Shown here: one piece after another, positions 8,370-17,207 of the stretch
Layout of the letters: the number at the start of each line of letters is the position of its first letter
Position numbering within the stretch: position 1 is the stretch's first letter
DNA from: Acetobacteraceae bacterium
Lineage (GTDB): Bacteria; Pseudomonadota; Alphaproteobacteria; Acetobacterales; Acetobacteraceae
Length of the DNA: 64,000 nucleotides
Direction: 5' to 3'
Assembly: GCA_031291725.1 (NCBI GenBank)
Contig: JARLIM010000024.1
Coordinates: 1 to 64,000 of the forward strand
Notes under the pieces: generated by a model
What the model was told of the DNA's origin: nothing
Databases searched by the model: none
What the model saw: only the letters and a program-made list of their open reading frames with translations
Made by a program: the position numbers and the translations under genes

Positions 8370-9128
8370 TCACCCCGTCATCACTTCACCGCCGCAGACG
8401 GCGATGGATTGTCCATTGATCGCCCCGGCATCGGGACCGGCCAGCCACAGCACCGTGTTGGCAACTTCGTCCGGTCGCACCAATCGGCCCTGCGGATTGT
8501 CGCGCGCCAGTTCCGCCCGCGCGGTGCCCGCATCGCGCCCGGTGGCGCTGGTGATGTTGGCCACCGCAGCGTCGAGCAACGGCGTTTCGGTGAAGCCCGG
8601 GCAGACGGCGTTGACCGTGACTCCCTGCCGGGCCACTTCCAGGGCAAGCGCGCGGGTCAGGCCCACCACGGCATGTTTGGCCGCCACATAGGCCGAGACA
8701 TAGGCATAGCCGCGCAAGCCCGCGGTGGAGGCGATGTTGATCACCCGGCCCCAACCGCGTCTGGTCATGGCGGGCAGCACCGCCTGCGTCATCCGCCACG
8801 TGCCGCGCAGATTGACGTCGAGCATGGCATCGAGCAGCGCGATGTCGCTTTTGCGGAACGGCGCGCTGGCGGCCTGGCCTGCGTTGTTGACCAGAATATC
8901 CACCGTCGCCAGCACATCCGCCGCCGCTGCGATGGAGGCGGCGTCGGTGACATCCAGAACCAGACAGGCATCGCGAGACAGGCCGAGCATGTCGGCGCTC
9001 CGGTGCAGCACCTCCACCCGGCGCCCGGCGATGATCATTTCCGCCCCGGCCGCCATCAGGCTGCGCGCAATCGCCGCCCCAATGCCGGTGCCGCCGCCGG
9101 TGACGAGGGCGCGTTTGCCGGTGAGCAT
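8370..9128 (-). CDS. Short-chain dehydrogenase/reductase (3-hydroxyacyl-CoA dehydrogenase-like)
   Basis: A 252-residue classical SDR with an intact active site: cofactor motif TGGGTGIG (residues 10-17), NNAG, the serine strand INIAST, the catalytic YVAAK, and the PG motif [11 protein letters not shown]. The ATG at 9128 was chosen because it shares one base (TGATG) with the stop of the monooxygenase/reductase fusion and puts the Rossmann strand at residue 5. It probably uses NAD(P) to oxidise or reduce a ring hydroxyl/ketone of the CoA-bound intermediate. It is followed 7 bases later by the crotonase-family gene. Confidence 0.9.
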   Translation of the reverse strand: MLTGKRALVTGGGTGIGAAIARSLMAAGAEMIIAGRRVEVLHRSADMLGLSRDACLVLDVTDAASIAAAADVLATVDILVNNAGQAASAPFRKSDIALLDAMLDVNLRGTWRMTQAVLPAMTRRGWGRVINIASTAGLRGYAYVSAYVAAKHAVVGLTRALALEVARQGVTVNAVCPGFTETPLLDAAVANITSATGRDAGTARAELARDNPQGRLVRPDEVANTVLWLAGPDAGAINGQSIAVCGGEVMTG

Positions 9129-11437
9129 CACTTGCCCCCGGCGCGTGTGAGGTTGGCTTCGTATTGCGATTTGCCGGAGCGATATTGCAGCGGCCATGCC
9201 ACATCGCGCACCCCAATCTTCGCCGCTTCGTGCAGCGTCCAGGCCGGATCGGCCAGATGCGGACGCGCGATGGCCACCAGATCGGCACGACCGGCGGCGA
9301 TGATCGAATTGGCGTGATCGGCCTCCGAAATCGCCCCGACGGCCACGGTTGCAATCCCCACGCTGTTGCGGATCAGGTCGGAGAACGGCGTTTGATACAT
9401 CCGCCCATAGACCGGCGCATCATCTGTGACGACCTGCCCAGAGGAGCAATCGACCAGATCGGCACCGGCATCCTTGAACATCCGCGCGAACATGGCGGCA
9501 TCTTCGGGCGTGTTGCCGCCCTCCGCCCAATCATGACAGGACAGCCGCACCGACAGCGGCATGCCCTCCGGCAGCACGGCGCGGATGGCGCGCAGGACGG
9601 CGAGCGGGAAGCGGGCGCGGCCTGCATGGTCGCCACCATAGGCATCGCTGCGGTGATTGGTCAGCGGCGAGAGGAAGCTGGAAAGCAGATAGCCGTGCGC
9701 GCAATGCAGTTCGATCACGTCAAACCCCGCGCGCACCGCCCGTGTGGCGGCGGCTGTGAAATCCGCCAGCACGCGGGCCATATCGGCCTCGCTCATCTCG
9801 CGCGGCATTTGGCTGCCTGGCAGATAGGGCAACGGCGAGGCGGAGATCAGCTTCCAATTGCCTTCAGGCAGTGGCTGATCGATGCCCTCCCACGCCACGC
9901 GGGTGGAGCCTTTGCGACCGGCATGGCCAAGTTGGATGCCGATCTTCGCGCCCGAATTGGCGTGCACGAAATCCACCACCCGCTGCAAGGCGGCCTCCTG
10001 CGCGTCGCTCCACAGCCCCAGACAGCCCGGCGTGATGCGGCCATCGGCGGAGGGGGCGGTCATTTCGGTGAACACCAGCCCTGCCCCGCCAAGCGCCCGC
10101 GCGCCGAGATGGACGAGATGGAAATCCTGCGCCAGCCCGTCTTGCGCGGAATACATCGCCATCGGCGAGACCACGATGCGATTGGCCAGTTGCACGCCGC
10201 GCAGGCTGAACGGCGTCAGCATCGGCGGCAGCGCCCGCTCCCCCGGCGCGGCAGGCACCCCGGCGCGGGCGGCGAACCAGCGTTCATAGCCCTCCAACCA
10301 CGCCGGATCGCGCAGGCGCAGATTTTCGTGGCTGATGCGCTGCGAGCGGGTGAGCAGCGAATACATGAACTGCTCCGGCGCGAAATGCGGCGCATAGCGC
10401 TCACCGACGACTTCGAACCACTCCATCGCATTGCGCGCGGCGTTCTGGATGCGCGCGACATCCACCCGGCGCACCTCCTCATACTTGTCGAGCACCTGCG
10501 GCAGCGCGTCCGCCGCGTGGCCGAAAATCTCGAATTGCTGAGCGAGTTCAATCGCATCGTCGAATGCCAGCTTGGTGCCGGAGCCGATGGCGAAATGCGC
10601 GGTGTGGGCGGCATCGCCCATCAGGACCACGTGGCTGCTGCCGTTGAAATAATGCCATTTGCCGCAGATCAGCCGATTGAAGTTCAACCACGCCGAGCCG
10701 CGCAGATGCCGCGCATTGGTGCGCAGCGCGGCACCGTCGAGCACGCCCGCAAATATCCTTTCGCAAAACGCAATCGACTGCGCCTGATCGGCCTTGTCCA
10801 GCCCGTGGGCGGTGAAGGTGTCCTCGGTGGTTTCGACGATGAAGGTGGAGGTGTTGTCGTCGAATTTGTAGATATGCGCCTGAAACCAGCCATGTTCGGT
10901 CTGCTGGAAATCGAAGGTGAAGGCGTCATACAGCCGGTCGGTGCCAAGCCAGATATAGCGGTTGGGGCGCACCACCAGATCGGGCGCGAAATCGGCCTCA
11001 TAGCGGTTGCGGATCTTCGAGTTGATGCCGTCCGAGGCGATGATCAGATCGGCATCTGGAAATTCCAGATCGCTGTCCACATCGCGCTCGAAGATCAGCT
11101 CAACGCCGAGTTCCTCGCAGCGGGCCTGGAGAATGTTGAGCAGCTTCTTGCGGCCAATGCCGACGAAGCCGTGCCCGGTGGTGCGGATTTTCTGCCCCTT
11201 GAACCAGACCTCGATATCGTCCCAGTGGTTGAAGGCAACTTCCACCTCCGCCGCCGTTTTGGCATCCGCCCGGCGCATGGCCTGCATCATCTGATCGGAA
11301 AAGACGACACCCCAGCCGAAGGTGTCATAGGGCAGATTGCGCTCGACGACCGTGATGGAATGCGCCGGGTGACGCTGCTTCATCAGAAGTCCGAAATACA
11401 AACCCGCCGGGCCGCCACCGATACACACGATCCGCAT
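9128..11437 (-). CDS. Bifunctional flavin monooxygenase / Old Yellow Enzyme fusion, 2-aminobenzoyl-CoA monooxygenase/reductase type
   Basis: A 769-residue two-domain protein. Residues 1-~385 are a class A FAD hydroxylase ([14 protein letters not shown] at the N-terminus and [19 protein letters not shown] around residue 280). Residues ~395-760 are an FMN-dependent Old Yellow Enzyme/NADH:flavin oxidoreductase ([54 protein letters not shown]). This architecture is known from 2-aminobenzoyl-CoA monooxygenase/reductase of Azoarcus evansii, which hydroxylates and then reduces the ring; salicylyl-CoA 5-hydroxylase is the related single-domain alternative. The ATG at 11437 was preferred over 11455 because GGAGGA lies just upstream of it. 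It heads a minus-strand operon with beta-oxidation genes and is divergent from an anthranilate-CoA-ligase-like gene, which supports the assignment. Confidence 0.85.
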   Translation of the reverse strand: MRIVCIGGGPAGLYFGLLMKQRHPAHSITVVERNLPYDTFGWGVVFSDQMMQAMRRADAKTAAEVEVAFNHWDDIEVWFKGQKIRTTGHGFVGIGRKKLLNILQARCEELGVELIFERDVDSDLEFPDADLIIASDGINSKIRNRYEADFAPDLVVRPNRYIWLGTDRLYDAFTFDFQQTEHGWFQAHIYKFDDNTSTFIVETTEDTFTAHGLDKADQAQSIAFCERIFAGVLDGAALRTNARHLRGSAWLNFNRLICGKWHYFNGSSHVVLMGDAAHTAHFAIGSGTKLAFDDAIELAQQFEIFGHAADALPQVLDKYEEVRRVDVARIQNAARNAMEWFEVVGERYAPHFAPEQFMYSLLTRSQRISHENLRLRDPAWLEGYERWFAARAGVPAAPGERALPPMLTPFSLRGVQLANRIVVSPMAMYSAQDGLAQDFHLVHLGARALGGAGLVFTEMTAPSADGRITPGCLGLWSDAQEAALQRVVDFVHANSGAKIGIQLGHAGRKGSTRVAWEGIDQPLPEGNWKLISASPLPYLPGSQMPREMSEADMARVLADFTAAATRAVRAGFDVIELHCAHGYLLSSFLSPLTNHRSDAYGGDHAGRARFPLAVLRAIRAVLPEGMPLSVRLSCHDWAEGGNTPEDAAMFARMFKDAGADLVDCSSGQVVTDDAPVYGRMYQTPFSDLIRNSVGIATVAVGAISEADHANSIIAAGRADLVAIARPHLADPAWTLHEAAKIGVRDVAWPLQYRSGKSQYEANLTRAGGK

Positions 11438-11483
11438 CGCGTCTTCCTCCGTCATGTCGCCGGTTGCAGGTCTATCGAAATTC

Positions 11484-11490
11484 TTGAAGT
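11484..11490 (+). promoter_or_regulatory. TTGAAGT element in the divergent promoter region of the 2-aminobenzoyl-CoA genes
   Basis: The 133-base gap between the divergent monooxygenase/reductase and CoA-ligase genes holds an A/T-rich core (about 11477-11512) with TTGAAGT at 11484-11490, in the context TTCTTGAAGTTTAAAATAT. The same heptamer occurs upstream of the Rieske operon (20757-20763, reverse) and in front of the IorA-like gene (from 21304). It may be a binding site for the MarR-type protein encoded at 20800-21252; this is inferred from recurrence alone. Confidence 0.4.
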
Positions 11491-11570
11491 TTAAAATATA
11501 TGTCGGCTATGATGGTGTCAACATAATCGGAAGGGGTGCGGGGGCACTGCCTTCTGGGGGGGAGATCAGG

Positions 11571-13232
11571 ATGGCGAGAGATTGGAGCGGCATCGCGCTG
11601 GGGCCGAGCGGGCATGTGGACAGCTTCACGCGCGAGCGTCTGCCGCCACCGGCATTGTGGCCGGAGATTCGGCTGGACCGGCCGGAATTCCAATATCCAG
11701 ACTATCTCAACGCCGCCGTCGAACTGACCGACCGTATGGTAGAGCGCGGCTTTGGCGATCATGTGGCGTTGATCGGCAACGGGCGGCAGCGGACCTATAA
11801 GGAGCTCACCGACTGGACCAACCGCCTCGCCCATGCGCTGGTGGACAATTACGGCCTCAAGCCCGGCAATCGCGTGCTGATCCGCTCGGCCAACAACCCT
11901 GCCCTCGTCGCCGCCTGGCTCGCCGTCACCAAGGCAGGCGGTGTGGTGGTGAACACCATGCCGATGCTGCGCGCGGGGGAATTGGCCAAGATTATCGACA
12001 AGGCGGAAATCAGCCTCGCATTGTGCGACAGCCGGGTGGCCGATGAGTTGGTGATTTGCGCCAAGGAGAGCCGGTTCCTCAAAACCGTGGTCAATTTCGA
12101 CGGCACGGCCAATCACGATGCCGAGCTGGATCGCACGGCCCTGGGCAAGCCGGTGCGGTTTGAGGCGGTGCGCACCGGGCGGGATGACGTGGCGCTGCTC
12201 GGCTTCACCTCCGGCACCACGGGAATTCCAAAGGCGACGATGCATTTTCATCGCGATCTGCTGATCATCGCCGATGGCTATGCGCGCGAGGTGTTGCAGG
12301 TGACGCCGGAGGATATCTTCGTCGGTTCGCCCCCGCTGGCCTTCACCTTCGGGCTGGGCGGGCTTGCGATCTTCCCGCTGCGGTTCGGGGCCACCGCCGC
12401 CTTGTTGGAAAATGCCTCACCGGGCACGCTGATGCAGATCATCCAGCAGCACCGCGCCACTATCTGCTTCACCGCCGCCACCGCCTATCGCGCCATGCTG
12501 GCCTCGATGGATCAGGGCGCCGATCTGTCCTCGCTGCGCATGGCGGTCTCGGCGGGCGAGACATTGCCGGGGCCGGTGTTCGAGGACTGGGTGCGCAAGA
12601 CCGGCAAGCCGATCCTGGATTCGATGGGCTCGACGGAAATGCTGCACGTCTTCATCGCCGGCAGGCTGGACGATGCCGCCGCCGGTGTGACGGGGCGGCC
12701 GGTGACAGGCTATGAGGCCAGGATTGTCGATGATGAGATGAACGAGGTGCCGGATGGCATCGTCGGCAAGCTCGCCGTGCGCGGGCCGACCGGCTGCCGC
12801 TATCTGGATGATCCGCGCCAGACGAACTACGTCCGCGATGGCTGGAACCTCACCGGCGACGCCTTCCGTCGCGACGATCAAGGCCGCTTCTGTTTCGCCG
12901 CACGGGCCGACGATATGATCATCTCGGCCGGCTACAACATCGCAGGGCCGGAGGTGGAGGCGGCATTGCTCTCACATCCCGATGTGGCCGAATGCGCCGT
13001 GGTCGCGGCACCGGATGTTGAGCGTGGGCAGGTGGTGCAGGCTTACGTGGTGCTCAAGCCGGGCCTTGAGGGGCATGAATTGCGGGCAAAGCTGTTGCAG
13101 GACCATGTGAAGGCAACGATCGCACCCTATAAATACCCGCGCCGCGTGGTGTTCACCGATGCTTTGCCGAAGACGGAAACCGGAAAGGTGCAGCGCTTCC
13201 GGTTGCGGCAGATGGCGGAGGAAACGGGCTGA
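11571..13232 (+). CDS. Aromatic acid-CoA ligase, 2-aminobenzoate-CoA ligase-like
   Basis: A 553-residue ANL-superfamily adenylate-forming ligase. The AMP-binding P-loop is LGFTSGTTGIPKATMHFHRD, the acyl-adenylate core is DSMGSTEMLHVFIAG, and the C-terminal lid carries PKTETGKVQRFRLRQ with the catalytic lysine. The long N-terminal segment (VDSFTRERLPPPALWPE) is typical of benzoate- and 2-aminobenzoate-CoA ligases. The ATG at 11571 was chosen for the GGAGAT site just upstream. It is divergent from the monooxygenase/reductase fusion, so activation of anthranilate to 2-aminobenzoyl-CoA is the likely role (abmG-like); benzoate or another arylcarboxylate cannot be excluded from motifs alone. Confidence 0.85.
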   Translation: MARDWSGIALGPSGHVDSFTRERLPPPALWPEIRLDRPEFQYPDYLNAAVELTDRMVERGFGDHVALIGNGRQRTYKELTDWTNRLAHALVDNYGLKPGNRVLIRSANNPALVAAWLAVTKAGGVVVNTMPMLRAGELAKIIDKAEISLALCDSRVADELVICAKESRFLKTVVNFDGTANHDAELDRTALGKPVRFEAVRTGRDDVALLGFTSGTTGIPKATMHFHRDLLIIADGYAREVLQVTPEDIFVGSPPLAFTFGLGGLAIFPLRFGATAALLENASPGTLMQIIQQHRATICFTAATAYRAMLASMDQGADLSSLRMAVSAGETLPGPVFEDWVRKTGKPILDSMGSTEMLHVFIAGRLDDAAAGVTGRPVTGYEARIVDDEMNEVPDGIVGKLAVRGPTGCRYLDDPRQTNYVRDGWNLTGDAFRRDDQGRFCFAARADDMIISAGYNIAGPEVEAALLSHPDVAECAVVAAPDVERGQVVQAYVVLKPGLEGHELRAKLLQDHVKATIAPYKYPRRVVFTDALPKTETGKVQRFRLRQMAEETG

Positions 13233-13241
13233 CACGTTCAA

Positions 13242-13263
13242 CGTCATTGCGCGCGCAATGACG
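13242..13263. terminator. 22-bp perfect palindrome between convergent genes, probable bidirectional terminator
   Basis: The arms CGTCATTGCGC and GCGCAATGACG are exact complements with no spacer. The palindrome lies 9 bases after the ligase stop and 24 bases from the facing SDR stop. There is no clear T tract, so it may be a repeat-derived hairpin. The same end motif brackets the longer repeat at 62360-62446. Confidence 0.6.
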
Positions 13264-13287
13264 ACATTGGGGACGACATTGGAAAGG

Positions 13288-14013
13288 CTACAACGCCGCC
13301 TGCCCCACGCTCGCCCCGCCGCAGACATTGATCGTCTGGCCGGTGATGAAACCCGAGGCATCGGCCAACAGGAAGCGCACCGCATGGGCCACATCGGCGG
13401 GGGTGCCGAGGCGTTTGACCGGGATGCTCGCCGCCAGGGCCGCCACGCGGGGATCTCCCGCAGGGACGATTTCGTGGAACATGTCCGTGCCGCCAATCGG
13501 GCCGGGGGCAACCGCGTTGACCGTGATCCCGTGCTGCGCCAATTCCAACGCCCAGGTGCGCGCCATGCCGATCACGCCCGCCTTGGTCGCCGAATAGACC
13601 GTGCGGGTGACGGTGCCGAGGGCGGCGCGCGAGGACATCAGCACGATGCGACCGCCGCTGTGCTTCATCGCGGGCAGAAACGCCTGCACCAGCGTGATGG
13701 CGGCGGCCAGATGGAGTTGCGCCAACGCCAACAGATCGGCCGCCGAGGTTGTCTCAAGCAGATTGGGCAGAATCACCCCGGCATTATGGACGAAATGGGT
13801 GACGTGAAATCGCGCGGCAATCTCCGCCGCCACCGCCTCGGTCGCTGCCGCATCGAACAGATCGCAGACAATATCCGTCCGGTTCGGATCGGCCAAAGCG
13901 GGCGTGTCGCGGTCCAGCGAGACGACGTGAAAGCCATCAGCGCCCAGCGTGCGGCAAATCTCGGCCCCAATGCCCGCCGCCCCACCGGTGACGAGGGCGA
14001 TGCGACGGGCCAT
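13288..14013 (-). CDS. Short-chain dehydrogenase/reductase
   Basis: A 241-residue classical SDR with all catalytic motifs: TGGAAGIG (9-16), HNAG (76-79), a serine pair at 127-128, and Y140-SAT-K144. It is the last gene of the Rieske/CoA-ligase operon and starts one base after the cyclase-family gene. It probably oxidises or reduces an alcohol/ketone of a catabolic intermediate. In the proposed indole-acetate route it could handle a hydroxyl on the oxindole ring or side chain, but nothing in the sequence fixes the substrate. The degenerate SDR domain two genes upstream may leave this protein as the only working SDR of the operon. Confidence 0.88.
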   Translation of the reverse strand: MARRIALVTGGAAGIGAEICRTLGADGFHVVSLDRDTPALADPNRTDIVCDLFDAAATEAVAAEIAARFHVTHFVHNAGVILPNLLETTSAADLLALAQLHLAAAITLVQAFLPAMKHSGGRIVLMSSRAALGTVTRTVYSATKAGVIGMARTWALELAQHGITVNAVAPGPIGGTDMFHEIVPAGDPRVAALAASIPVKRLGTPADVAHAVRFLLADASGFITGQTINVCGGASVGQAAL

Positions 14014-14014
14014 C

Positions 14015-14791
14015 TCAGCGCTCCACCAGCGCCAGCACGCGCAGCGGCGAGCCGGAGCCTTGTTTGATTTTCAGCGGTGCGCCGAAAATCACCGCGCCCT
14101 TGGGCGGCAACTGATCGAGGTTGCACAGGCATTGCAGCCCATAACGCCCGGCGCCGTGCAGGAAATGATGCGCGGGATAGGGCGGTGCGAAATGATGCGC
14201 CTGCCCGGCATCGGTGCCGATGGTCTCCACCCCGAAGCCCAGAATGCCGCGTTCATCGACCAGAAACCGCATCGCCTCCGGTGACGGTCCCGGCGTGTGG
14301 GCTCCATCCTCACGCAGATTGGCGTAACCGGCGTAATCGCGCTTGGACCAGTCGGTGCGCAACAACACCCAGCTTTTGGCGGGAATGCGGCCATGCTGCG
14401 CTTCCCAGGCGGTGATGTGCTCCACCTTGAGCACGAAATCCGCATCCGCCGCCGCGTCCGCCGCGCAATCGATGACGCAGGCCGGGGCGATGAAGCTTTC
14501 CACCGGCACGGTATCGACGGAGTTATGCGGCAGATCACGCCCCGTCACCCAATGGATCGGCGCGTCGTAATGCGTGCCGCAATGCTCGGACATCGAGATG
14601 TTGTTCCAATACCATGCCGGGCCGCGCGGGTCATAGCGCGAGACTTCCTCGATGCGGAAGGGCTGGCACTGGCCGAATTCCACCGGCAGCACGAGGGCGG
14701 GGAATTCGGGGGAGAGGGTGAAAGTGAGATCGACGACGCGCACCGATCCGGTTGCGATCGAGGCCACCAATTCGGCAAGCTGTCCGCTCAT
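14015..14791 (-). CDS. Cyclase-family metal-dependent hydrolase, isatin hydrolase / kynurenine formamidase-like
   Basis: A 258-residue protein of the cyclase (PF04199-type) family. The metal and catalytic signature is EHCGTHYDAPIHW: H70, H74, D76 and H80, the HxxxHxDxxxH spacing of Mn/Zn enzymes such as isatin hydrolase, kynurenine formamidase and carbamoyl/cyclic-amide hydrolases. The second conserved His pair is GQAHHFAPPYPAHH (about residues 187-200). In this operon, opening of the isatin lactam to isatinate (2-aminophenylglyoxylate) is the attractive reading. N-formylkynurenine hydrolysis is less likely because no tryptophan dioxygenase or kynureninase is nearby. Its start overlaps the preceding gene by 4 bases (ATGA). 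Confidence 0.8.
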   Translation of the reverse strand: MSGQLAELVASIATGSVRVVDLTFTLSPEFPALVLPVEFGQCQPFRIEEVSRYDPRGPAWYWNNISMSEHCGTHYDAPIHWVTGRDLPHNSVDTVPVESFIAPACVIDCAADAAADADFVLKVEHITAWEAQHGRIPAKSWVLLRTDWSKRDYAGYANLREDGAHTPGPSPEAMRFLVDERGILGFGVETIGTDAGQAHHFAPPYPAHHFLHGAGRYGLQCLCNLDQLPPKGAVIFGAPLKIKQGSGSPLRVLALVER

Positions 14792-16029
14792 TGCCCCACT
14801 TCCCTCTCCAGCGCTTTCGCGTTCTGTTGCAGCCGTTCGCGGAAATCCTGCGCCACGTCGCCCACCCAGGCCTCCTCAATCCCACGCCGCAACGCATCGA
14901 CGACGGCGTTGGCAATCTGGCCGTGCGCCACTTTCGGCGGCGGCAGCGGTTGGAACCATTCGTCTTCGGTGGGGCCGGTGAAGATATGCACCACCCGCAC
15001 CCCGCCCGACCGCAACTCGCCGCGCAACGACATCGACGCGCCGAGCATGGCGGCCTGGGCGGCTGAATACGCGCCATAGGCGGGCCAGGGCATCTGGGCG
15101 TAGATCGAGAACACATTCACCCAGGCGCAGGCGCTGTTGACGCCATCGGCACCGCGAAACTTCATCGCCGGGCCGAAAGCCTGTGCCAGACGCAGCAGGC
15201 CGAGATAGCCGCTGTCCAGCTCCTCGCGCGCCAGATTGACGCCATTGCGGTCGAGCAGGCCGCCGGGGCGGATATGCTCGGCGGTGTTGACGACGATATC
15301 CACCCGCCCACCAATCTCGTCTGCCAACTCCCGCACGGACTCGGTGTCGGTGATGTCCAGCGGCATGATCTGCACGCCCGCAATCGCCGCCAGCCTGTCC
15401 TGTCCGGCAAACGGCTTCCACGGATCGGCGATGCCGACGAAGACAATGGCGGCCCCAGCGGCGGAGAGCGCCTTCGCCACAGCCTGCCCAAGAGCTGTGC
15501 GGCCATCGGTGATCAGCACGCGGCGGTGCTTGGGATCGAGCGTCATTTCGCGGATTTGCCTGTCATCTTCCATGTTGGCACTCGGCGTTTCGGGGGTGGC
15601 GAAGGCCACGGCATTGCCGCTGCGGTCGAGGGTCCAGGCGAGTTTCACCCGTCCGCGCACCACGCAATCGGCATGCAGATGCGCCACCACCCCCGGCCCG
15701 GCATCGAGCGTGACCAGCCCCACCCGCCACGGGCTGCGCTCGCGGAAATAGACGTTGTTGGAAACCTCCACCGCCGTCGCTTCGGCCAATGTGCCGCGAT
15801 CGGAACAGGCGATCAGGCCGATGCGGGAGGACAGGCAGTTCGGGCAGGCATCGCGGGCCGGGTAATGCACCGCACCGCATTCCAGACAGCCCGGCATACC
15901 GAAGCGGCCCTCGGCAGCGGCGGCGGTGAGCAGATGGGATTGGCGCGAGCGGATATCCGGCGGCGAGACCGGCAGGCGGGTGCGCTTGAGCGGGTTTTTG
16001 CGCTTCGGCGGCAGCAGAGGCTCAACCAT
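14788..16029 (-). CDS. Zn-ribbon/OB-fold (DUF35) acyl-CoA-associated domain fused to a degenerate SDR domain
   Basis: A 413-residue fusion. Residues ~1-150 form a DUF35 unit: a rubredoxin-like zinc ribbon with C48/C51 and C62/C65 (CLECG...CPNC), then an OB-fold strand set (GTLAEATAVEVSNNVYF...). Residues ~168-400 have an SDR-like Rossmann fold, but the motifs are damaged: TDGRTALG for TGxxxGxG, NTAEH for NNAG, and YSAAQ (Y321, Q325) for YxxxK. The SDR part may therefore be structural or bind CoA/nucleotide rather than catalyse redox. DUF35 proteins are obligate partners of thiolase-fold lyases such as Ltp2, and the gene sits directly after such a gene (TGATG overlap). The ATG at 16029 is preferred to the adjacent GTG. 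Confidence 0.8.
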   Translation of the reverse strand: MVEPLLPPKRKNPLKRTRLPVSPPDIRSRQSHLLTAAAAEGRFGMPGCLECGAVHYPARDACPNCLSSRIGLIACSDRGTLAEATAVEVSNNVYFRERSPWRVGLVTLDAGPGVVAHLHADCVVRGRVKLAWTLDRSGNAVAFATPETPSANMEDDRQIREMTLDPKHRRVLITDGRTALGQAVAKALSAAGAAIVFVGIADPWKPFAGQDRLAAIAGVQIMPLDITDTESVRELADEIGGRVDIVVNTAEHIRPGGLLDRNGVNLAREELDSGYLGLLRLAQAFGPAMKFRGADGVNSACAWVNVFSIYAQMPWPAYGAYSAAQAAMLGASMSLRGELRSGGVRVVHIFTGPTEDEWFQPLPPPKVAHGQIANAVVDALRRGIEEAWVGDVAQDFRERLQQNAKALEREVGQ

Positions 16030-17207
16030 CACGCCCTCCCGAGAATGGCGGCGGCAGAGGCGAGGCCGCGATCATAGGTGATCATGCCGAAACCGGAGAC
16101 AATGCCATAGCGCGCATCCTTCACCTGTCCGCCAAGGGCGCTGTCGGTCAATTGCCGAATGGCCTCGACCATGCCGAGATAGCCGCCCGCACACCCCGCC
16201 TGCCCCACCGATAATTGCCCGCCGGAGGTGTTGTGCGGACAGGTGCCGTCGAAGGTGAAGCTGTTGGCGCGGACGAAATCCTTCGCCTCCCCCTTTTTGC
16301 ATAGGCCGAGATCCTCCAGCTGCATCAGCGAGATCACCGGATAATCGTCATAGGTCTGCACGAAGGACAGCTGATCCGGCCGGATGCCCGCCTGCGCGTA
16401 GAGTTCGTCGATATCCACCGTCCAGCCGCCGCGATGCTGGATCGGGTCGTCGGCATGGGCGTTGTGGCGTTCGATGGCCCCGAGCAGATGCACATAAGGC
16501 AGATTGAGCGACTTTGCCGTCTCCTCATGCATAACCAGAAATGCCTCGGCACCGGCGCAGGGCATCACGCAATCGAACAGCGCGATGGGGTCGGCGATCA
16601 TACGCGCGGCGAGGTAATCGTCCAGGCTGAGCGGCTTTTTCATCAGTGCATGCGGCGTCTTGAGTGCATTGGCGCGCTGGGCGACGGCGAGCTTGCCGAA
16701 ATCCGCCCGCTCGGCTCCGTATGTGCGCATATAGTTCGACGCGATCAGCGCGAAGCTGGCATTCGGCCCGCCCGAGCCATAGGGATAGACGGCATCCTGG
16801 GCGAAACGCGAAAAGCTGGACAGCGATTTGCGGAAACTGTCCACGTAATTGGTGTCACCGGCCACACAGGCGACGATGCTGGCATCCCCCGCCTGCACCG
16901 CCCGCGCCGCCCGGCGCAGACCGAGCACACCGGAGGCTCCCCCCATCGGGATATGATCGAGCCAACGCGGCGACAGGCCGAAATGCTGGGTCAGGCCGAT
17001 GGCGGTGTCCGGGAAGAGGGTGAAGGAGGAGACGGAAAACCCGTCAATATCTTGCCGGGTGATCCCGGCGGCCTCGACCAGCCCCCGCAGCGCGCGACCG
17101 ATCCACCCATGCGCCGATTGGGTGGAATAGCGACGATAGGCGATGGTGACGGGGGCGGCGAGCACCACGCCCTCATAGCCTTTGCGCGGAAGTTTGGCGT
17201 AGGCCAT
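16029..17207 (-). CDS. Thiolase-superfamily (SCP-x/Ltp2-like) protein lacking thiolase Cys/His motifs, probable retro-aldol lyase
   Basis: A 392-residue thiolase-fold protein. The position of the nucleophilic cysteine reads GGASG (89-93) with no Cys, and the usual GHPxGxSG region reads GQAGCAGG (335-342) with no GHP histidine. Retained features are TYDDYP (285-290), which resembles the YDxFT/Tyr site of steroid side-chain aldolases, and HNTSGGQLSVG (325-335). Ltp2-type proteins cleave 3-hydroxyacyl-CoA by retro-aldol chemistry with a DUF35 partner, and just such a partner is encoded next. I infer a retro-aldolase acting on a tertiary 3-hydroxyacyl-CoA, for example 3-hydroxy-oxindole-3-acetyl-CoA giving isatin and acetyl-CoA. 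It could instead be a non-catalytic or acyl-transfer homologue. Confidence 0.75.
   Translation of the reverse strand: MAYAKLPRKGYEGVVLAAPVTIAYRRYSTQSAHGWIGRALRGLVEAAGITRQDIDGFSVSSFTLFPDTAIGLTQHFGLSPRWLDHIPMGGASGVLGLRRAARAVQAGDASIVACVAGDTNYVDSFRKSLSSFSRFAQDAVYPYGSGGPNASFALIASNYMRTYGAERADFGKLAVAQRANALKTPHALMKKPLSLDDYLAARMIADPIALFDCVMPCAGAEAFLVMHEETAKSLNLPYVHLLGAIERHNAHADDPIQHRGGWTVDIDELYAQAGIRPDQLSFVQTYDDYPVISLMQLEDLGLCKKGEAKDFVRANSFTFDGTCPHNTSGGQLSVGQAGCAGGYLGMVEAIRQLTDSALGGQVKDARYGIVSGFGMITYDRGLASAAAILGRA

Noticed and set aside
9164-11494. Very long open frame antisense to the monooxygenase/Old Yellow Enzyme gene
   Set aside because: The protein is Arg/His/Gly-rich with no domain motif, and is explained by G/C-rich codon bias on the opposite strand. 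The minus-strand gene has clear FAD and OYE motifs.
16029-17207. Ordinary acetyl-CoA acetyltransferase / thiolase
   Set aside because: The active-site Cys and the GHP histidine motif are absent, so ordinary thiolysis is unlikely.
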